The notes: generated by a model not told the origin, from the sequence alone. DNA of 21,649 bases from CAZVWJ01 sp964631325 (GCA_964631325.1 CAZVWJ010000041.1:1-21649); one strand, 5' to 3'; counted from the stretch's first letter, positions 8,231-16,262 are shown. Made by a program: numbers and translations.

Positions 8231-8330
8231 AGCTTACCCTCCTGTAGAGAGATTATTATCTGAAAAAATCTCTATGTGAAAACTATAAGATTTTTCGGAT
8301 TTTTTCAACTTTTCCGGGGTTCAGGAAAGG
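8231..8330 (-). promoter_or_regulatory. Leader with hairpin before the TIGR00725 gene
   Basis: The gap between comM and the TIGR00725 gene contains a 7-bp perfect inverted repeat (AGAGATT at 8248-8254, AATCTCT at 8267-8273) four bases before the AGGAGGG ribosome binding site at 8237-8243. The minus strand also has TTGAAA followed 15 bp later by TATAGT, a possible but short-spaced promoter. No U-tract follows the hairpin, so it is not a terminator. It may modulate access to the ribosome binding site; this is speculation. Confidence 0.3.
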
Positions 8331-9863
8331 TTATATACGATAATTTTCTTCACAGAATTCTCTATATTGGAGAGCCTCGGCCATGTGAGTCTCTGAAACG
8401 GTTTCTTCCGCTTCCATGTCGGCAAGAGTTCGGCCGACTTTCTGAAGCCGGTGTACCGTTCGGGCGCTGTAACCTAAATCATCCACTGCCCCCCGCAGGA
8501 GCTCGTGGGCCGATTCAGACAATTCACAGTAGTCTTCAATTAAATTTGCAGGTAAGGAAGCATTCAAAGAAAAATCCTCTTCCAAATACCGTTCTTCCTG
8601 CAATTTTCTGGCGGCAAGCACCTGCTGACGCATTTGTTCACTGGACATTGAATCACCCTCCCCCCGCAGAGTATCATAATTTACGGAGCCAACGGAGAGA
8701 TGTAAATCTATCCGATCCAAAAGTGGACCGCTAAGTCGGCGCCGATAGCGATCAATCTGGCTGGGCGTACAGATACATTCACGCTCTGGGTGGGTTAAAT
8801 AACCGCAGGGGCAGGGGTTCATTGCAGCAATTAAGAAAAAATCAGCCGGAAAAATAAAAGACCCCTGGGCCCGGGAAATATGCACTTCTCCGTTTTCGAT
8901 TGGCTGACGCATCATCTCCAGGACAGAACGGCTGAACTCCGGCAACTCATCGAGAAATAAAACACCGTTGTGGGCAAGACTTGCTTCCCCGGGTCCCGGA
9001 ATCTGACCGCCGCCGATCAAACCGGCACCAGAAATTGAATGATGGGGAGAGCGAAATGGGGGTTCGGAAAGAATTCCACTGTGGTCCAGCAATTGTCCAG
9101 CGACGCTGTGAACAGCCGTAGTTTCCAGTGACTGCTTCCGGGAAAGCGGGGGAAGGATTCCCGGCACCCGGCGGGCAAGCATCGACTTCCCGGTCCCGGG
9201 TGGACCGATCATTAAGGCGTTATGGCCGCCGGCGGTCGCTACACACAGGGCCCTCTTAGCAGCCGCCTGGCCGCGGACATCAGCAAAATCCGGGGGAGAA
9301 GTAACATCCTCATCCGGCTGGGGTTGCCGGGGTGGATCCGGAGTAAGCCGCTCCTCCAGGACCGCGACTGCTGATCGCAGGTGGCCACAGGAGAGAGGTT
9401 CAATCCGGGTCGGTTCGGCTTCATAGTAATTGCCCGGGGGAAGTAGCATCCGATCAAACTCATTTTTCGCCCCCGCCAGAGCTAATGGGAGAACCCCGGG
9501 GATCGCTCGTAAACAACCGTCAAGGGCTATTTCTCCGGCAAGTAAATATTCCTCAAGGCCCCCTTGCTCTATTTCAAGCTGTTCACTGGCTAACAGGATA
9601 CCGACAGCAATCGGGAGATCATAAGTAGATCCCTGTTTGGCCTTGTCGGCGGGAGAAAGGTTAACGGTAATTTTTCGATTAGGGAAATCAAAACCAGACT
9701 CCTTAATCGCCGGTTTAATTCGCTCCCGGCTCTCCTTTACGGCCTGGTCCGGTAAACCAACGATATGAACGCCCGGAAGGCCGTCACCGAGGTGGACCTC
9801 AACCGTAACTATTTCTCCCTGGACTCCGTCAACCAGGCCAGAATAGGTATGTGCGAGGCTCAT
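8331..9863 (-). CDS. comM: ComM/YifB AAA+ helicase (Mg-chelatase-like)
   Basis: A 510-residue YifB/ComM protein. In Vibrio the family member ComM is a hexameric helicase that extends branch migration during integration of transformed DNA. Domains run from an N-terminal Lon-protease-like ChlI fold (residues 1-170) to the AAA+ ATPase with Walker A Gly-Pro-Pro-Gly-Thr-Gly-Lys-Ser (220-227) and Walker B Val-Leu-Phe-Leu-Asp-Glu (301-306). Then come the Cys-Pro-Cys-Gly...Cys-Ile-Cys-Thr-Pro pattern (Cys351, 353, 363, 365) and the Mg_chelatase_C domain. Length is normal. The ATG overlaps the yraN stop by four bases (ATGA), indicating translational coupling. Confidence 0.96.
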   Translation of the reverse strand: MSLAHTYSGLVDGVQGEIVTVEVHLGDGLPGVHIVGLPDQAVKESRERIKPAIKESGFDFPNRKITVNLSPADKAKQGSTYDLPIAVGILLASEQLEIEQGGLEEYLLAGEIALDGCLRAIPGVLPLALAGAKNEFDRMLLPPGNYYEAEPTRIEPLSCGHLRSAVAVLEERLTPDPPRQPQPDEDVTSPPDFADVRGQAAAKRALCVATAGGHNALMIGPPGTGKSMLARRVPGILPPLSRKQSLETTAVHSVAGQLLDHSGILSEPPFRSPHHSISGAGLIGGGQIPGPGEASLAHNGVLFLDELPEFSRSVLEMMRQPIENGEVHISRAQGSFIFPADFFLIAAMNPCPCGYLTHPERECICTPSQIDRYRRRLSGPLLDRIDLHLSVGSVNYDTLRGEGDSMSSEQMRQQVLAARKLQEERYLEEDFSLNASLPANLIEDYCELSESAHELLRGAVDDLGYSARTVHRLQKVGRTLADMEAEETVSETHMAEALQYREFCEENYRI

Positions 9864-10219
9864 TCCAGCCCCGTAAAAGCGGAAGGAATGTGACGGAATT
9901 CAACTTGTGGGGGGGCGGCTTCAATAGCAATCACATCAAAGCGGCAATTGTCAAAGTCCCGGCGCTTCAACTCATATTTTGCCACCCGGCGAAGGTGCTC
10001 CCTTTTTCGACGGTCAACTGCGTATTCCGGCGCTCCAAATTTGCTGTCCCGCCTGGTCTTTACTTCAACCAGAACCAGGAAATCACCCTCTGCTGCCAGC
10101 AGGTCACACTCTCCCACGGGGGTGTCCAAATTACGCGCAAGAATTTGCCAGCCCTTATCGGTAAGATATTCAGCTGCCCTGTCCTCCCCCCAGGCCGCTA
10201 AATTTTTCTGTCGAGGGAT
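9860..10219 (-). CDS. yraN: YraN/UPF0102 nuclease-fold protein, ATC start
   Basis: A 119-residue UPF0102 protein with a PD-(D/E)XK-type fold. The family start is recognisable: Arg-Gln-Lys-Asn-Leu-Ala-Ala-Trp-Gly-Glu-Asp-Arg-Ala-Ala-Glu-Tyr-Leu, then Gly-Trp-Gln-Ile-Leu-Ala-Arg-Asn. The nuclease-like core is Gly-Glu-Cys-Asp-Leu then Val-Leu-Val-Glu-Val-Lys-Thr-Arg. The first standard start codon, a TTG at 10129, would cut off the first 30 residues including this conserved N-terminus. An in-frame TGA lies 6 codons before the ATC at 10219-10217, and that ATC is seven bases after GAGGTG, so it is the best start. The gene is coupled to comM, as in many genomes. Its role in DNA processing is inferred from fold and neighbours only. 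Confidence 0.9.
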   Translation of the reverse strand: MPRQKNLAAWGEDRAAEYLTDKGWQILARNLDTPVGECDLLAAEGDFLVLVEVKTRRDSKFGAPEYAVDRRKREHLRRVAKYELKRRDFDNCRFDVIAIEAAPPQVEFRHIPSAFTGLE

Positions 10220-10261
10220 ATCGGTGCACCTCTTTCACAGGAAAATGTTAAAAAAACATAA

Positions 10262-11041
10262 TTATGAATTTTTAAATGCTATGCTGGCATATCCAACTGC
10301 CGGTTTCGACTCACCGGCAACTTCAGCGCTGTTGCGATAATCAAGCAGTGAAGCCGAAGTAATCCCCCCCGAACTCATAGCCACCAGGATCGGGCCATAT
10401 CCACAGACCGAACCCCGGCGGGCGGCTAGATCAAAGAACCCTTCAAAATCGAGTGAAAGAATCCGATCACAAATTTTTTCATCTTCTTCATTGATTTGGG
10501 GAACCATTTCGTAGTGAGTTAAATCAGAGCTGGCTACAACCGCTACCTCCCGGCCGGTTGCTTCAGCCGCCCGATCAATATTTTTAGCCAGTTCCAGCGA
10601 TCGCGAAACGTCTGCTTGACCAATAGCGACAGGAACAATTTTGAAATCGGTGAACTGGTGTTGAAGAAACGGAAGTTGAACCTCAACAGCGTGGTCTTTC
10701 TGGTGGGGCGCTTCAGAAGTCTGGACCCCGGAAAGCTCATCAATGAATTCATTGTCCACTTCAACCCGACCAAGCGGAGTTTTCCAGTCCTGGGTAGAAA
10801 CAGCGGGCCGGCGGACAGAAACAAAGTGGCAGGGACCAAGGACCACATAAGTTTCGGCCGGTTTCAGGGCCAGGTAAGAATACGCAGCACAGGCACCAGA
10901 AAAGGGATAACCGGCGTGGGGAGACAAAACATTTCGGGCGGCTTCTTCCGTTTCCGCCCCGACAAAAAATTCCTCAAGCGTCTCCCGGAGCTCCGGCTCA
11001 GAACCGGGATAAAATCGCCCTGCAGCAGCCATTTGCCGCAT
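10262..11041 (-). CDS. MEMO family protein (AmmeMemoRadiSam system protein B)
   Basis: A 259-residue MEMO-family protein, structurally related to extradiol dioxygenases (LigB). Family marks are Ala-Ala-Gly-Arg-Phe-Tyr-Pro at the N-terminus, Ser-Pro-His-Ala-Gly-Tyr-Pro-Phe-Ser-Gly, Leu-Gly-Pro-Cys-His-Phe, and Ala-Ser-Ser-Asp-Leu-Thr-His-Tyr; the His residues correspond to the metal-like pocket. In prokaryotes it is commonly grouped with an AMMECR1-domain protein and a radical SAM enzyme; here AMMECR1 is absent. The ATG has GGGTGA upstream. It lies 22 nt after the amidohydrolase gene, so the two are probably cotranscribed. Molecular activity is unknown. Confidence 0.93.
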   Translation of the reverse strand: MRQMAAAGRFYPGSEPELRETLEEFFVGAETEEAARNVLSPHAGYPFSGACAAYSYLALKPAETYVVLGPCHFVSVRRPAVSTQDWKTPLGRVEVDNEFIDELSGVQTSEAPHQKDHAVEVQLPFLQHQFTDFKIVPVAIGQADVSRSLELAKNIDRAAEATGREVAVVASSDLTHYEMVPQINEEDEKICDRILSLDFEGFFDLAARRGSVCGYGPILVAMSSGGITSASLLDYRNSAEVAGESKPAVGYASIAFKNS

Positions 11042-11063
11042 AAACTCTCACCCTTTTTGTATT

Positions 11064-12686
11064 TTAAATAGAAGTTAAAACTTGACCTGCTGTTTCTGAC
11101 TCCACCTCTTCATTATAAATAACAGGTTCCCCATTCACAAATAAATATTTTACTCCCCGGGCCAGTTGATGTGGCGAATCATAAGTGGCGGTATCGGTAA
11201 TCTCATCAGGATGAAATAAAACCAGGTCGGCCTGGTTCCCTTCGAGGACCCGGCCGCGGTTCTCCAGACCCAGTCGATCGGCCGGCAGAGCAGTTATTCG
11301 GTGAATTGCTTCTTCAAGATTTAACAATTTTTTCTCCCGCACGTATTTCCTGAGAAAACGAGGAAAGGTCCCGTAATACCGGGGATGCGGTTTAGACTTC
11401 AACCAGTGACCCTCCGGCGGGATTGCCAGACCGTCAGAACCCACTGCAGCAAACGGAGTTGAATAAAGGTATTCCACGTCAGCCTCATCCATGTATTCGT
11501 AAAGCCCGATTATCTCTCCCTTTTCTTCCTGCAATAAATCAAAGAAACAGTCCCAGGAGTCAACGCCGCGCGTCTCAGCAACGTCTACTATTGTTTTTCC
11601 CACGTGCTGTTCATTTTTCTCACTGTTGACCGAACTAATCGTAATTTTTTCAGGCCGAAGAGTTCCCGGCCCCGGATAGCCGGGCCAGTCCTCACTTCCC
11701 TCTTCCAGGGCTTTTTTGAGCTGTATCCGGTTCTGGTCGTCGGCCAGGATATTAACCAGCTTTTCCCGGCCACCTTCCCGGGCCCAGCGAGGAAGGAGAG
11801 CGCTCAAATAGGTACTCCCGACAAGGTATGGATACACATCATAACCAATTTCCCAGCCGGCCTCCCGGGCCGAATACACCTTCTCCACTGCTTCCTTTAC
11901 TAATCCCCAGTTAGATTCACCGGCGGCTTTAAAATGGGAAATTTCAGTGCGGACTCCGGAGGCCTGAACCACCTTAATGGTTTCCTCAACCGCCTCCAGC
12001 AGGCGGTGGCCTTCGTTTCGCATGTGAGTTGCCCACAGTCCCCCGTATTCCTTCACAACCCGGGCCATCGCTACCAGTTCACGGTAAGTGGCATAACAAC
12101 AGGGAATATAGACAAGTCCCGTGGACAGTCCTCGGGCTCCGGCTTCCAGGCACTGAGCCAGCAATCTCTGAGCCTCCGCTAATTCCCCTCCCGTCATTTC
12201 TTCGCGGCTAAATCCCTTAACTGCCGCCCGTATTGCTCCGTAACCAACCAACGGACAGAGATTCGGGGCAAACTCCGCTGACCTTAGCCGTTCCAGGTAT
12301 TCTTCGTAGGCAGTCCACTCCCAGTCAACTCCGGCTTCAAGGTAGGAAAAAGTTCGCCTTAATTCAGCTCGATTTGTCTCACTAACCGGCGCGGGGGAAA
12401 GCGAACAATTGCCCACGACTTCGGTAGTCACCCCCTGGTAAATTTTGCTCAGCCCTCGCCCGTCCGCCAGTAAGCTAAGATCAGAATGAGAATGAATATC
12501 GACAAAACCGGGGGCAACAACAAGTTCGGAAGCATCTACAACTTCACTACCGGAAGTATTCGCACTTGCTTCCGCACCAATAGACTTAATTTTGCCGTCC
12601 TCCAGGACAACGTCCGCTCTCCCTCCCGGTTTACCTGTTCCATTTATTAAATAACCGTCTTTTAAAACAATTGTTTCGGAATCCAT
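11064..12686 (-). CDS. N-acyl-D-amino-acid deacylase family amidohydrolase
   Basis: A 540-residue amidohydrolase of the D-aminoacylase group, which removes acyl groups from N-acyl-D-amino acids. The TIM-barrel metal ligands are visible: His65 and His67 (Asp-Ile-His-Ser-His-Ser), Cys94 (Val-Gly-Asn-Cys-Ser), a His in Ala-Thr-His-Met-Arg-Asn-Glu-Gly, a His in Glu-Ile-Ser-His-Phe-Lys, and the Asp of Gly-Ser-Asp-Gly. These match the known D-aminoacylase pattern, with Cys in place of a bridging residue. The C-terminus returns to the small beta-sandwich domain. Starts at ATG with AAGGT upstream. A substrate from peptidoglycan or D-amino-acid turnover is plausible but inferred. Confidence 0.92.
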   Translation of the reverse strand: MDSETIVLKDGYLINGTGKPGGRADVVLEDGKIKSIGAEASANTSGSEVVDASELVVAPGFVDIHSHSDLSLLADGRGLSKIYQGVTTEVVGNCSLSPAPVSETNRAELRRTFSYLEAGVDWEWTAYEEYLERLRSAEFAPNLCPLVGYGAIRAAVKGFSREEMTGGELAEAQRLLAQCLEAGARGLSTGLVYIPCCYATYRELVAMARVVKEYGGLWATHMRNEGHRLLEAVEETIKVVQASGVRTEISHFKAAGESNWGLVKEAVEKVYSAREAGWEIGYDVYPYLVGSTYLSALLPRWAREGGREKLVNILADDQNRIQLKKALEEGSEDWPGYPGPGTLRPEKITISSVNSEKNEQHVGKTIVDVAETRGVDSWDCFFDLLQEEKGEIIGLYEYMDEADVEYLYSTPFAAVGSDGLAIPPEGHWLKSKPHPRYYGTFPRFLRKYVREKKLLNLEEAIHRITALPADRLGLENRGRVLEGNQADLVLFHPDEITDTATYDSPHQLARGVKYLFVNGEPVIYNEEVESETAGQVLTSI

Positions 12687-12730
12687 ACTTTTACCTTCTT
12701 AATTGATAGAATATATTCCCTTGAAATGTA

Positions 12731-12759
12731 ATTATAAGCTATTAACGGTCAAAAATGAA
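12731..12759 (-). promoter_or_regulatory. Candidate promoter for the amidohydrolase-MEMO operon
   Basis: In the 153-bp divergent gap, the minus strand holds a perfect TATAAT (-10, 12736-12731) with TTCATT 17 bp upstream (12759-12754), a weak -35. It points toward the amidohydrolase. On the plus strand a TAAAAT -10-like box at 12811-12816 could serve the radical SAM gene, but no -35 was found for it. Confidence 0.38.
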
Positions 12760-12839
12760 TTCAACCAGGACAATTTTAACTGAACGCTAAGCCGAACATG
12801 CGGAGTCTCTAAAATGCAAAAAATCTGCGGGAGCAAAAT

Positions 12840-13697
12840 ATGGAAGTAAAGAGAATCGAGGAACTCTTTGCGCCAGAATGCCAACTCTGTCCCCGGGAAT
12901 GTGGAGTTCACCGGCGGGAGGGTGAAGCAGGGTATTGTGGCGTTCGGGAGCGAGCAGTTGTGGCCAGCAGTTTTGCTCACCGGGGGGAGGAAAATTGCCT
13001 CAGTGGGACCCGGGGCAGTGGAACGATCTTTTTTTCCGGTTGTAACTTAAAATGTGTGTTCTGCCAGAACGCAAATATATCTCACCGGTTAAAGGGAAAG
13101 CCCCAGGATGAGAGTGAACTCTGTGAACTGATGTTAAAACTGGAAAACCAGGGGTGCCACAACATTAACCTGGTCACCCCCACCCACTCAATTGCTCAGA
13201 TAATTTCCGCTCTAAAATTAGCCAAAAAACGGGGCCTGAGCCTGCCCGTGGTCTATAACTGCGGTGGCTACGAATCCCCGGAAACTATCGACCGGCTGGA
13301 GGGAATGGTTGATATTTACATGCCGGATTTTAAGTTCTGGTCTCCAGAATCCGGCAAACAGTACATGAATGCCAAAGACTACCCGGAAAAAGCACGTGAA
13401 TCGATTAAAAAAATGCATGAACAGGTGGGAGATTTAGAATTAGATAGAAGAGGAATCGCTCAGAAAGGACTGCTCATTCGGCATCTTGTTATGCCCGGCT
13501 ATAGTAAGGAGAGCAAAAAAATACTCGAGTGGATAAAAAATGAATTATCCCCGAAAACTTACCTCAATATTATGGCCCAGTATCGCCCGGCCCACCAAGC
13601 TCATAACTATCCAAAAATAGATCAAACAGTATCACGCGGGCAATACCGGGAACTGGTTAATTACGCCCGCGAAATTGGCTTGACCCGATTAGACTAA
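12840..13697 (+). CDS. Radical SAM protein, COG1313/PflX-like activating-enzyme type
   Basis: A 285-residue radical SAM protein resembling pyruvate-formate-lyase activating enzymes of the COG1313 type. An N-terminal Cys cluster (Cys14, Cys17, Cys21 and Cys33; Cys-x2-Cys-Pro-x2-Cys then Gly-Tyr-Cys-Gly) is followed by the SAM/4Fe-4S motif with Cys68, Cys72 and Cys75 (CNLKCVFC). Family signatures Gly-Thr-Arg-Gly-Ser-Gly-Thr-Ile-Phe-Phe-Ser-Gly and Asn-Leu-Val-Thr-Pro-Thr-His are present. The ATG has GGGAG seven bases upstream. It is divergent from the MEMO-containing operon; its own target is unknown. Its stop overlaps the stop of the convergent deacetylase gene by four bases. Confidence 0.92.
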   Translation: MEVKRIEELFAPECQLCPRECGVHRREGEAGYCGVRERAVVASSFAHRGEENCLSGTRGSGTIFFSGCNLKCVFCQNANISHRLKGKPQDESELCELMLKLENQGCHNINLVTPTHSIAQIISALKLAKKRGLSLPVVYNCGGYESPETIDRLEGMVDIYMPDFKFWSPESGKQYMNAKDYPEKARESIKKMHEQVGDLELDRRGIAQKGLLIRHLVMPGYSKESKKILEWIKNELSPKTYLNIMAQYRPAHQAHNYPKIDQTVSRGQYRELVNYAREIGLTRLD

Positions 13698-14740
13698 TCG
13701 GCGGTATAAACGAGTCCCTGGGAGTAATAGCGGTATTTTCCTTTTTTCCGGTCAAACGCAGTAATTATCAACCGGTTCCAGGGACGGGAAAACTCAGCGT
13801 CTACGGAGATCGCTAACTTCCCTTCTTCTCGGCTGAGCCAGCTCCAGTTCATTGCTCCAAATTCTGAAATAAACACATTAATTCGTCCCGGATCCAATTT
13901 TTCGGGTTCCTCCAGGTCCACGTAGATTGTCTCCGGAGCAGTCGCAAAACGGGCTCCCGGGACCGGACTGGCCTTCTCAACAGCCAGCGGCAGACGGTCC
14001 AATTTTTGTAAAAATTCCGACCAGTTGGTGGAACGATTGATCCCAAAACGATTTAAAATATAGGGCTGAGCCGTGGGATCAACAACTCCCGGGTCAGAAG
14101 CCATTACAAACGGATAGTCAGACGATTCCTTGATCACCTGCAGAAGCGGCGTATCGTACATTCCATAGGGAATAGAAATAGTCTGATTCGCCTGACCGGT
14201 TTTTTGTTCAATCAACCGGGCCGGTTCGAGGATTTCTTTTCTTACCCAGGTATCGTTTTTATCTTCCATGTGAATAAATTTTCCATGGCTGTAGGTATGA
14301 TTCTCGACCGGGACTCCACTTTTGGCCATTTCTTTGATCATTTTCCAGGAAAGCGCGCTGGGATAGCCGGCTTCAACTGACTGAGTATAAACGTAAAGAA
14401 CCCAGGGAATTCCCTTTTCTTTAAGAAAAGGATAGGCTTTAGTATAAGTCGATTTATAGCCGTCATCCACGGTAATCATAACTGATTTTTCCGGAAAAGG
14501 CCGACCGGTCTCCAGGTGATCTATTAATGATTCAAGGGATTGAAACCGGTAGTTATTATCCATAAGATAATTAATCTGGCGTTTAAACTGGTCCATGGGA
14601 ATCGAAATACTGCCACCGGCGTCAAAACGGTGATACATCAATATAGTAAGGTGTCCGGCGGCGGAGAGAGGAGTGATTGTTAGCAGGAAGATCAATCCGG
14701 CTCCAACTAACAGGCAAAATTTCTGAAGCTGTTTACGCAT
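13694..14740 (-). CDS. Secreted polysaccharide deacetylase (CE4 / NodB fold)
   Basis: A 348-residue exported deacetylase, probably acting on peptidoglycan or another N-acetylated polysaccharide outside the cytoplasm. It has a signal peptide (residues 1-28, ending Leu-Ser-Ala-Ala). The NodB domain shows Leu-Met-Tyr-His-Arg-Phe, Thr-Val-Asp-Asp-Gly (catalytic and metal Asp92/Asp93), and Asn-His-Thr-Tyr-Ser-His-Gly with metal His148 and His152. The sequence then reads Ile-Pro-Tyr-Gly at the motif-3 position. An extra C-terminal part (about 250-348) of predicted beta strands has no family I can name. Its ATG overlaps the stop of the upstream Bax-like gene by one base, so the two are coupled and likely act together on the cell wall. 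Confidence 0.92.
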   Translation of the reverse strand: MRKQLQKFCLLVGAGLIFLLTITPLSAAGHLTILMYHRFDAGGSISIPMDQFKRQINYLMDNNYRFQSLESLIDHLETGRPFPEKSVMITVDDGYKSTYTKAYPFLKEKGIPWVLYVYTQSVEAGYPSALSWKMIKEMAKSGVPVENHTYSHGKFIHMEDKNDTWVRKEILEPARLIEQKTGQANQTISIPYGMYDTPLLQVIKESSDYPFVMASDPGVVDPTAQPYILNRFGINRSTNWSEFLQKLDRLPLAVEKASPVPGARFATAPETIYVDLEEPEKLDPGRINVFISEFGAMNWSWLSREEGKLAISVDAEFSRPWNRLIITAFDRKKGKYRYYSQGLVYTAD

Positions 14741-15603
14741 TAAAACAGTTTATCAAAACGGCGATAGTTATTGTTTCTAATCAGGGAGGAAATATCTTTG
14801 ACGTAAGCCTGGCCCCGTTCGGAATAATTTTCTAATCCCTGAACAAGCTGGAGAGAATTAAGTTCACCGGCCTGGGCGGCCCGCAATTTTCTGAAATCCT
14901 TATATGCCCAGTGAGTATTGAGATTATGCATATAACTGCGAACCGAAGCCTGGAGATTCGGGAAAACTTTCACCCGGTAAGGAGCGGAGTCCGGGACGCC
15001 TGCTGGTTTTAACCCCGCCTCCCGGTTATAAATCCACTCGCCAAAAATATTATTTGCCTTAATACAGAACCGGGAAGTTCCCCAGCCGGATTCATTAGCG
15101 GCCTGAGCTAAAACCAACGAAGGGGGCAGGGTATGAACTCGCTTCAGCAACTGATTCAAATCATTCAAGCTAATATTTTCAGGCAGGCTGGCCGGCTTCT
15201 CATAAAGCTCATAATGAATGAGCAAACGCCGCACAAAGGCAAGTTTCAATCCATAAATCTCTCGTTCTTTGTTAAGCTCTTCCTTAATTTCCAGAAGCCA
15301 GCGCCGGGTGTGTTGGAGCCGCTTATTTTCAAGCACCACGAGGGGTAAAACAATTTTTTTAAAAAGCTTTTTCTTCCTCTTAACCGAAACAATCTCAGGA
15401 AAATCACGCGGAAAGCTTTTTACGATAGCGGAAGGTTCTCGGGCAATTTTTTTTACCGTATATCCGTGGTGCTGATAATAATCCTCCAGTTTGTCGACCC
15501 GGTCAAAGGAAAGTTGATCAGCAGAATTAGCAGGACCAACAGCCATAAAAATTACCGGAATAATGGCAAGAAAAAGAACCAGACAGTAATTAATTTTTTC
15601 CAT
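14740..15603 (-). CDS. bax: Bax-like glucosaminidase-domain protein
   Basis: A 287-residue exported protein of the Bax family (COG2992), whose C-terminal part is a peptidoglycan-cleaving N-acetylglucosaminidase-type domain. Signal peptide residues about 1-27; the middle is highly basic and helical. The catalytic region reads Leu-Ala-Gln-Ala-Ala-Asn-Glu-Ser-Gly-Trp-Gly-Thr-Ser-Arg with Glu171 as likely acid, then Ala-Asn-Asn-Ile-Phe-Gly-Glu-Trp. I chose the ATG at 15603, which has GAGGGAG close upstream, over an in-frame GTG at 15624. It is coupled to the deacetylase gene behind it. A candidate promoter lies at 15639-15667. Confidence 0.9.
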   Translation of the reverse strand: MEKINYCLVLFLAIIPVIFMAVGPANSADQLSFDRVDKLEDYYQHHGYTVKKIAREPSAIVKSFPRDFPEIVSVKRKKKLFKKIVLPLVVLENKRLQHTRRWLLEIKEELNKEREIYGLKLAFVRRLLIHYELYEKPASLPENISLNDLNQLLKRVHTLPPSLVLAQAANESGWGTSRFCIKANNIFGEWIYNREAGLKPAGVPDSAPYRVKVFPNLQASVRSYMHNLNTHWAYKDFRKLRAAQAGELNSLQLVQGLENYSERGQAYVKDISSLIRNNNYRRFDKLF

Positions 15604-15638
15604 CGATACTCCCTCTTCATTCACAATATGAGCTATAA

Positions 15639-15667
15639 ACCATATAAAATTAATCCGCTTAAGACAA
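15639..15667 (-). promoter_or_regulatory. Candidate promoter for the bax-deacetylase operon
   Basis: Minus-strand TTGTCT (-35, 15667-15662), 17 bp spacer, TATGGT (-10, 15644-15639), about 36 bp before the bax start. The -10 is a moderate match only. The 156-bp gap to yjbQ otherwise holds nothing I recognise. Confidence 0.4.
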
Positions 15668-15759
15668 GAGAGTCTGCCAGTTATCTAATTTCCATAACGA
15701 ATCACCTCTCCCCACTCCATTCCGGTGGAAAAAATACATTTCGATAATCTGCGAAAATT

Positions 15760-16173
15760 TTAGCCCACCAGGGCGGAAAGTAGGACCTGGCGCTGGCGGG
15801 AACGGTTGTCGCAATCAACGACCACAACCTGCTGCCAGGTGCCGGTCTGCAATTCACCGTTTTTAAAAGGGAGAGTAACTTCCGGTCCCAGCAGAGCGGC
15901 CCGCAGGTGGGAAAAACCATTCCCGTCGCCCCACTTCTTGTTGTGTTCGTAATGGGCGTCGGCCGGCGCAATCTCCTCCAGGGCCGCCTGCAGATCCGCA
16001 ACACAACCGGACTCAAACTCTATCGTTGTTATCCCCGCGGTCGCGCCCGGGATGGAGGCGGTCAACAGCCCCGCTTCACCGTCAATTTTTTTGAGGAAGG
16101 AATTGATGGGATCAGTGATATTTTTAACGTCCGCGTAACCTTCCGTGGAAACTGTCAGCTCTTCCTGGTGCAT
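15760..16173 (-). CDS. yjbQ: YjbQ / UPF0047 family protein
   Basis: A 137-residue UPF0047 protein. Members are small trimers with a metal-binding His cluster; some have been reported to have weak, secondary thiamine-phosphate synthase activity. Visible signatures are Gly-Ala-Thr-Ala-Gly-Ile-Thr-Thr-Ile-Glu (usual family form 'hTTAaitinE'), His-Tyr-Glu-His-Asn, Gly-Asp-Gly-Asn-Gly-Phe-Ser-His-Leu-Arg-Ala and Gly-Thr-Trp-Gln-Gln-Val-Val-Val-Val-Asp. Length is normal. The ATG has AAGGAGG ten bases upstream. That site is directly abutted by one arm of a 13-bp inverted repeat that closes the repeat patchwork upstream. Confidence 0.94.
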   Translation of the reverse strand: MHQEELTVSTEGYADVKNITDPINSFLKKIDGEAGLLTASIPGATAGITTIEFESGCVADLQAALEEIAPADAHYEHNKKWGDGNGFSHLRAALLGPEVTLPFKNGELQTGTWQQVVVVDCDNRSRQRQVLLSALVG

Positions 16174-16230
16174 TTGTGGTAAACCTCCTTCGTGATTGCG
16201 TGATGAGGTAACTTACAAATTCAAGTCCCG

Positions 16231-16262
16231 GATCCACAGATTAGCGGGATTACACAGATAAA
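16231..16262. repeat. Short CACAGATTA-type degenerate tandem repeat
   Basis: CCACAGATTA followed by a near copy, TTACACAGATAA, separated by GCGGGA. This wording resembles the widespread intergenic 'cacagattacacagatta' sequences of many environmental bacterial genomes, as remembered; it was not searched. It codes for nothing visible. Confidence 0.45.

Noticed and set aside
12840..13697. Calling this gene the radical SAM member of an AmmeMemoRadiSam system
   Set aside because: Its signatures (GTRGSGTIFFSG, NLVTPTH) are those of COG1313/PflX-like proteins, and no AMMECR1 gene is present.
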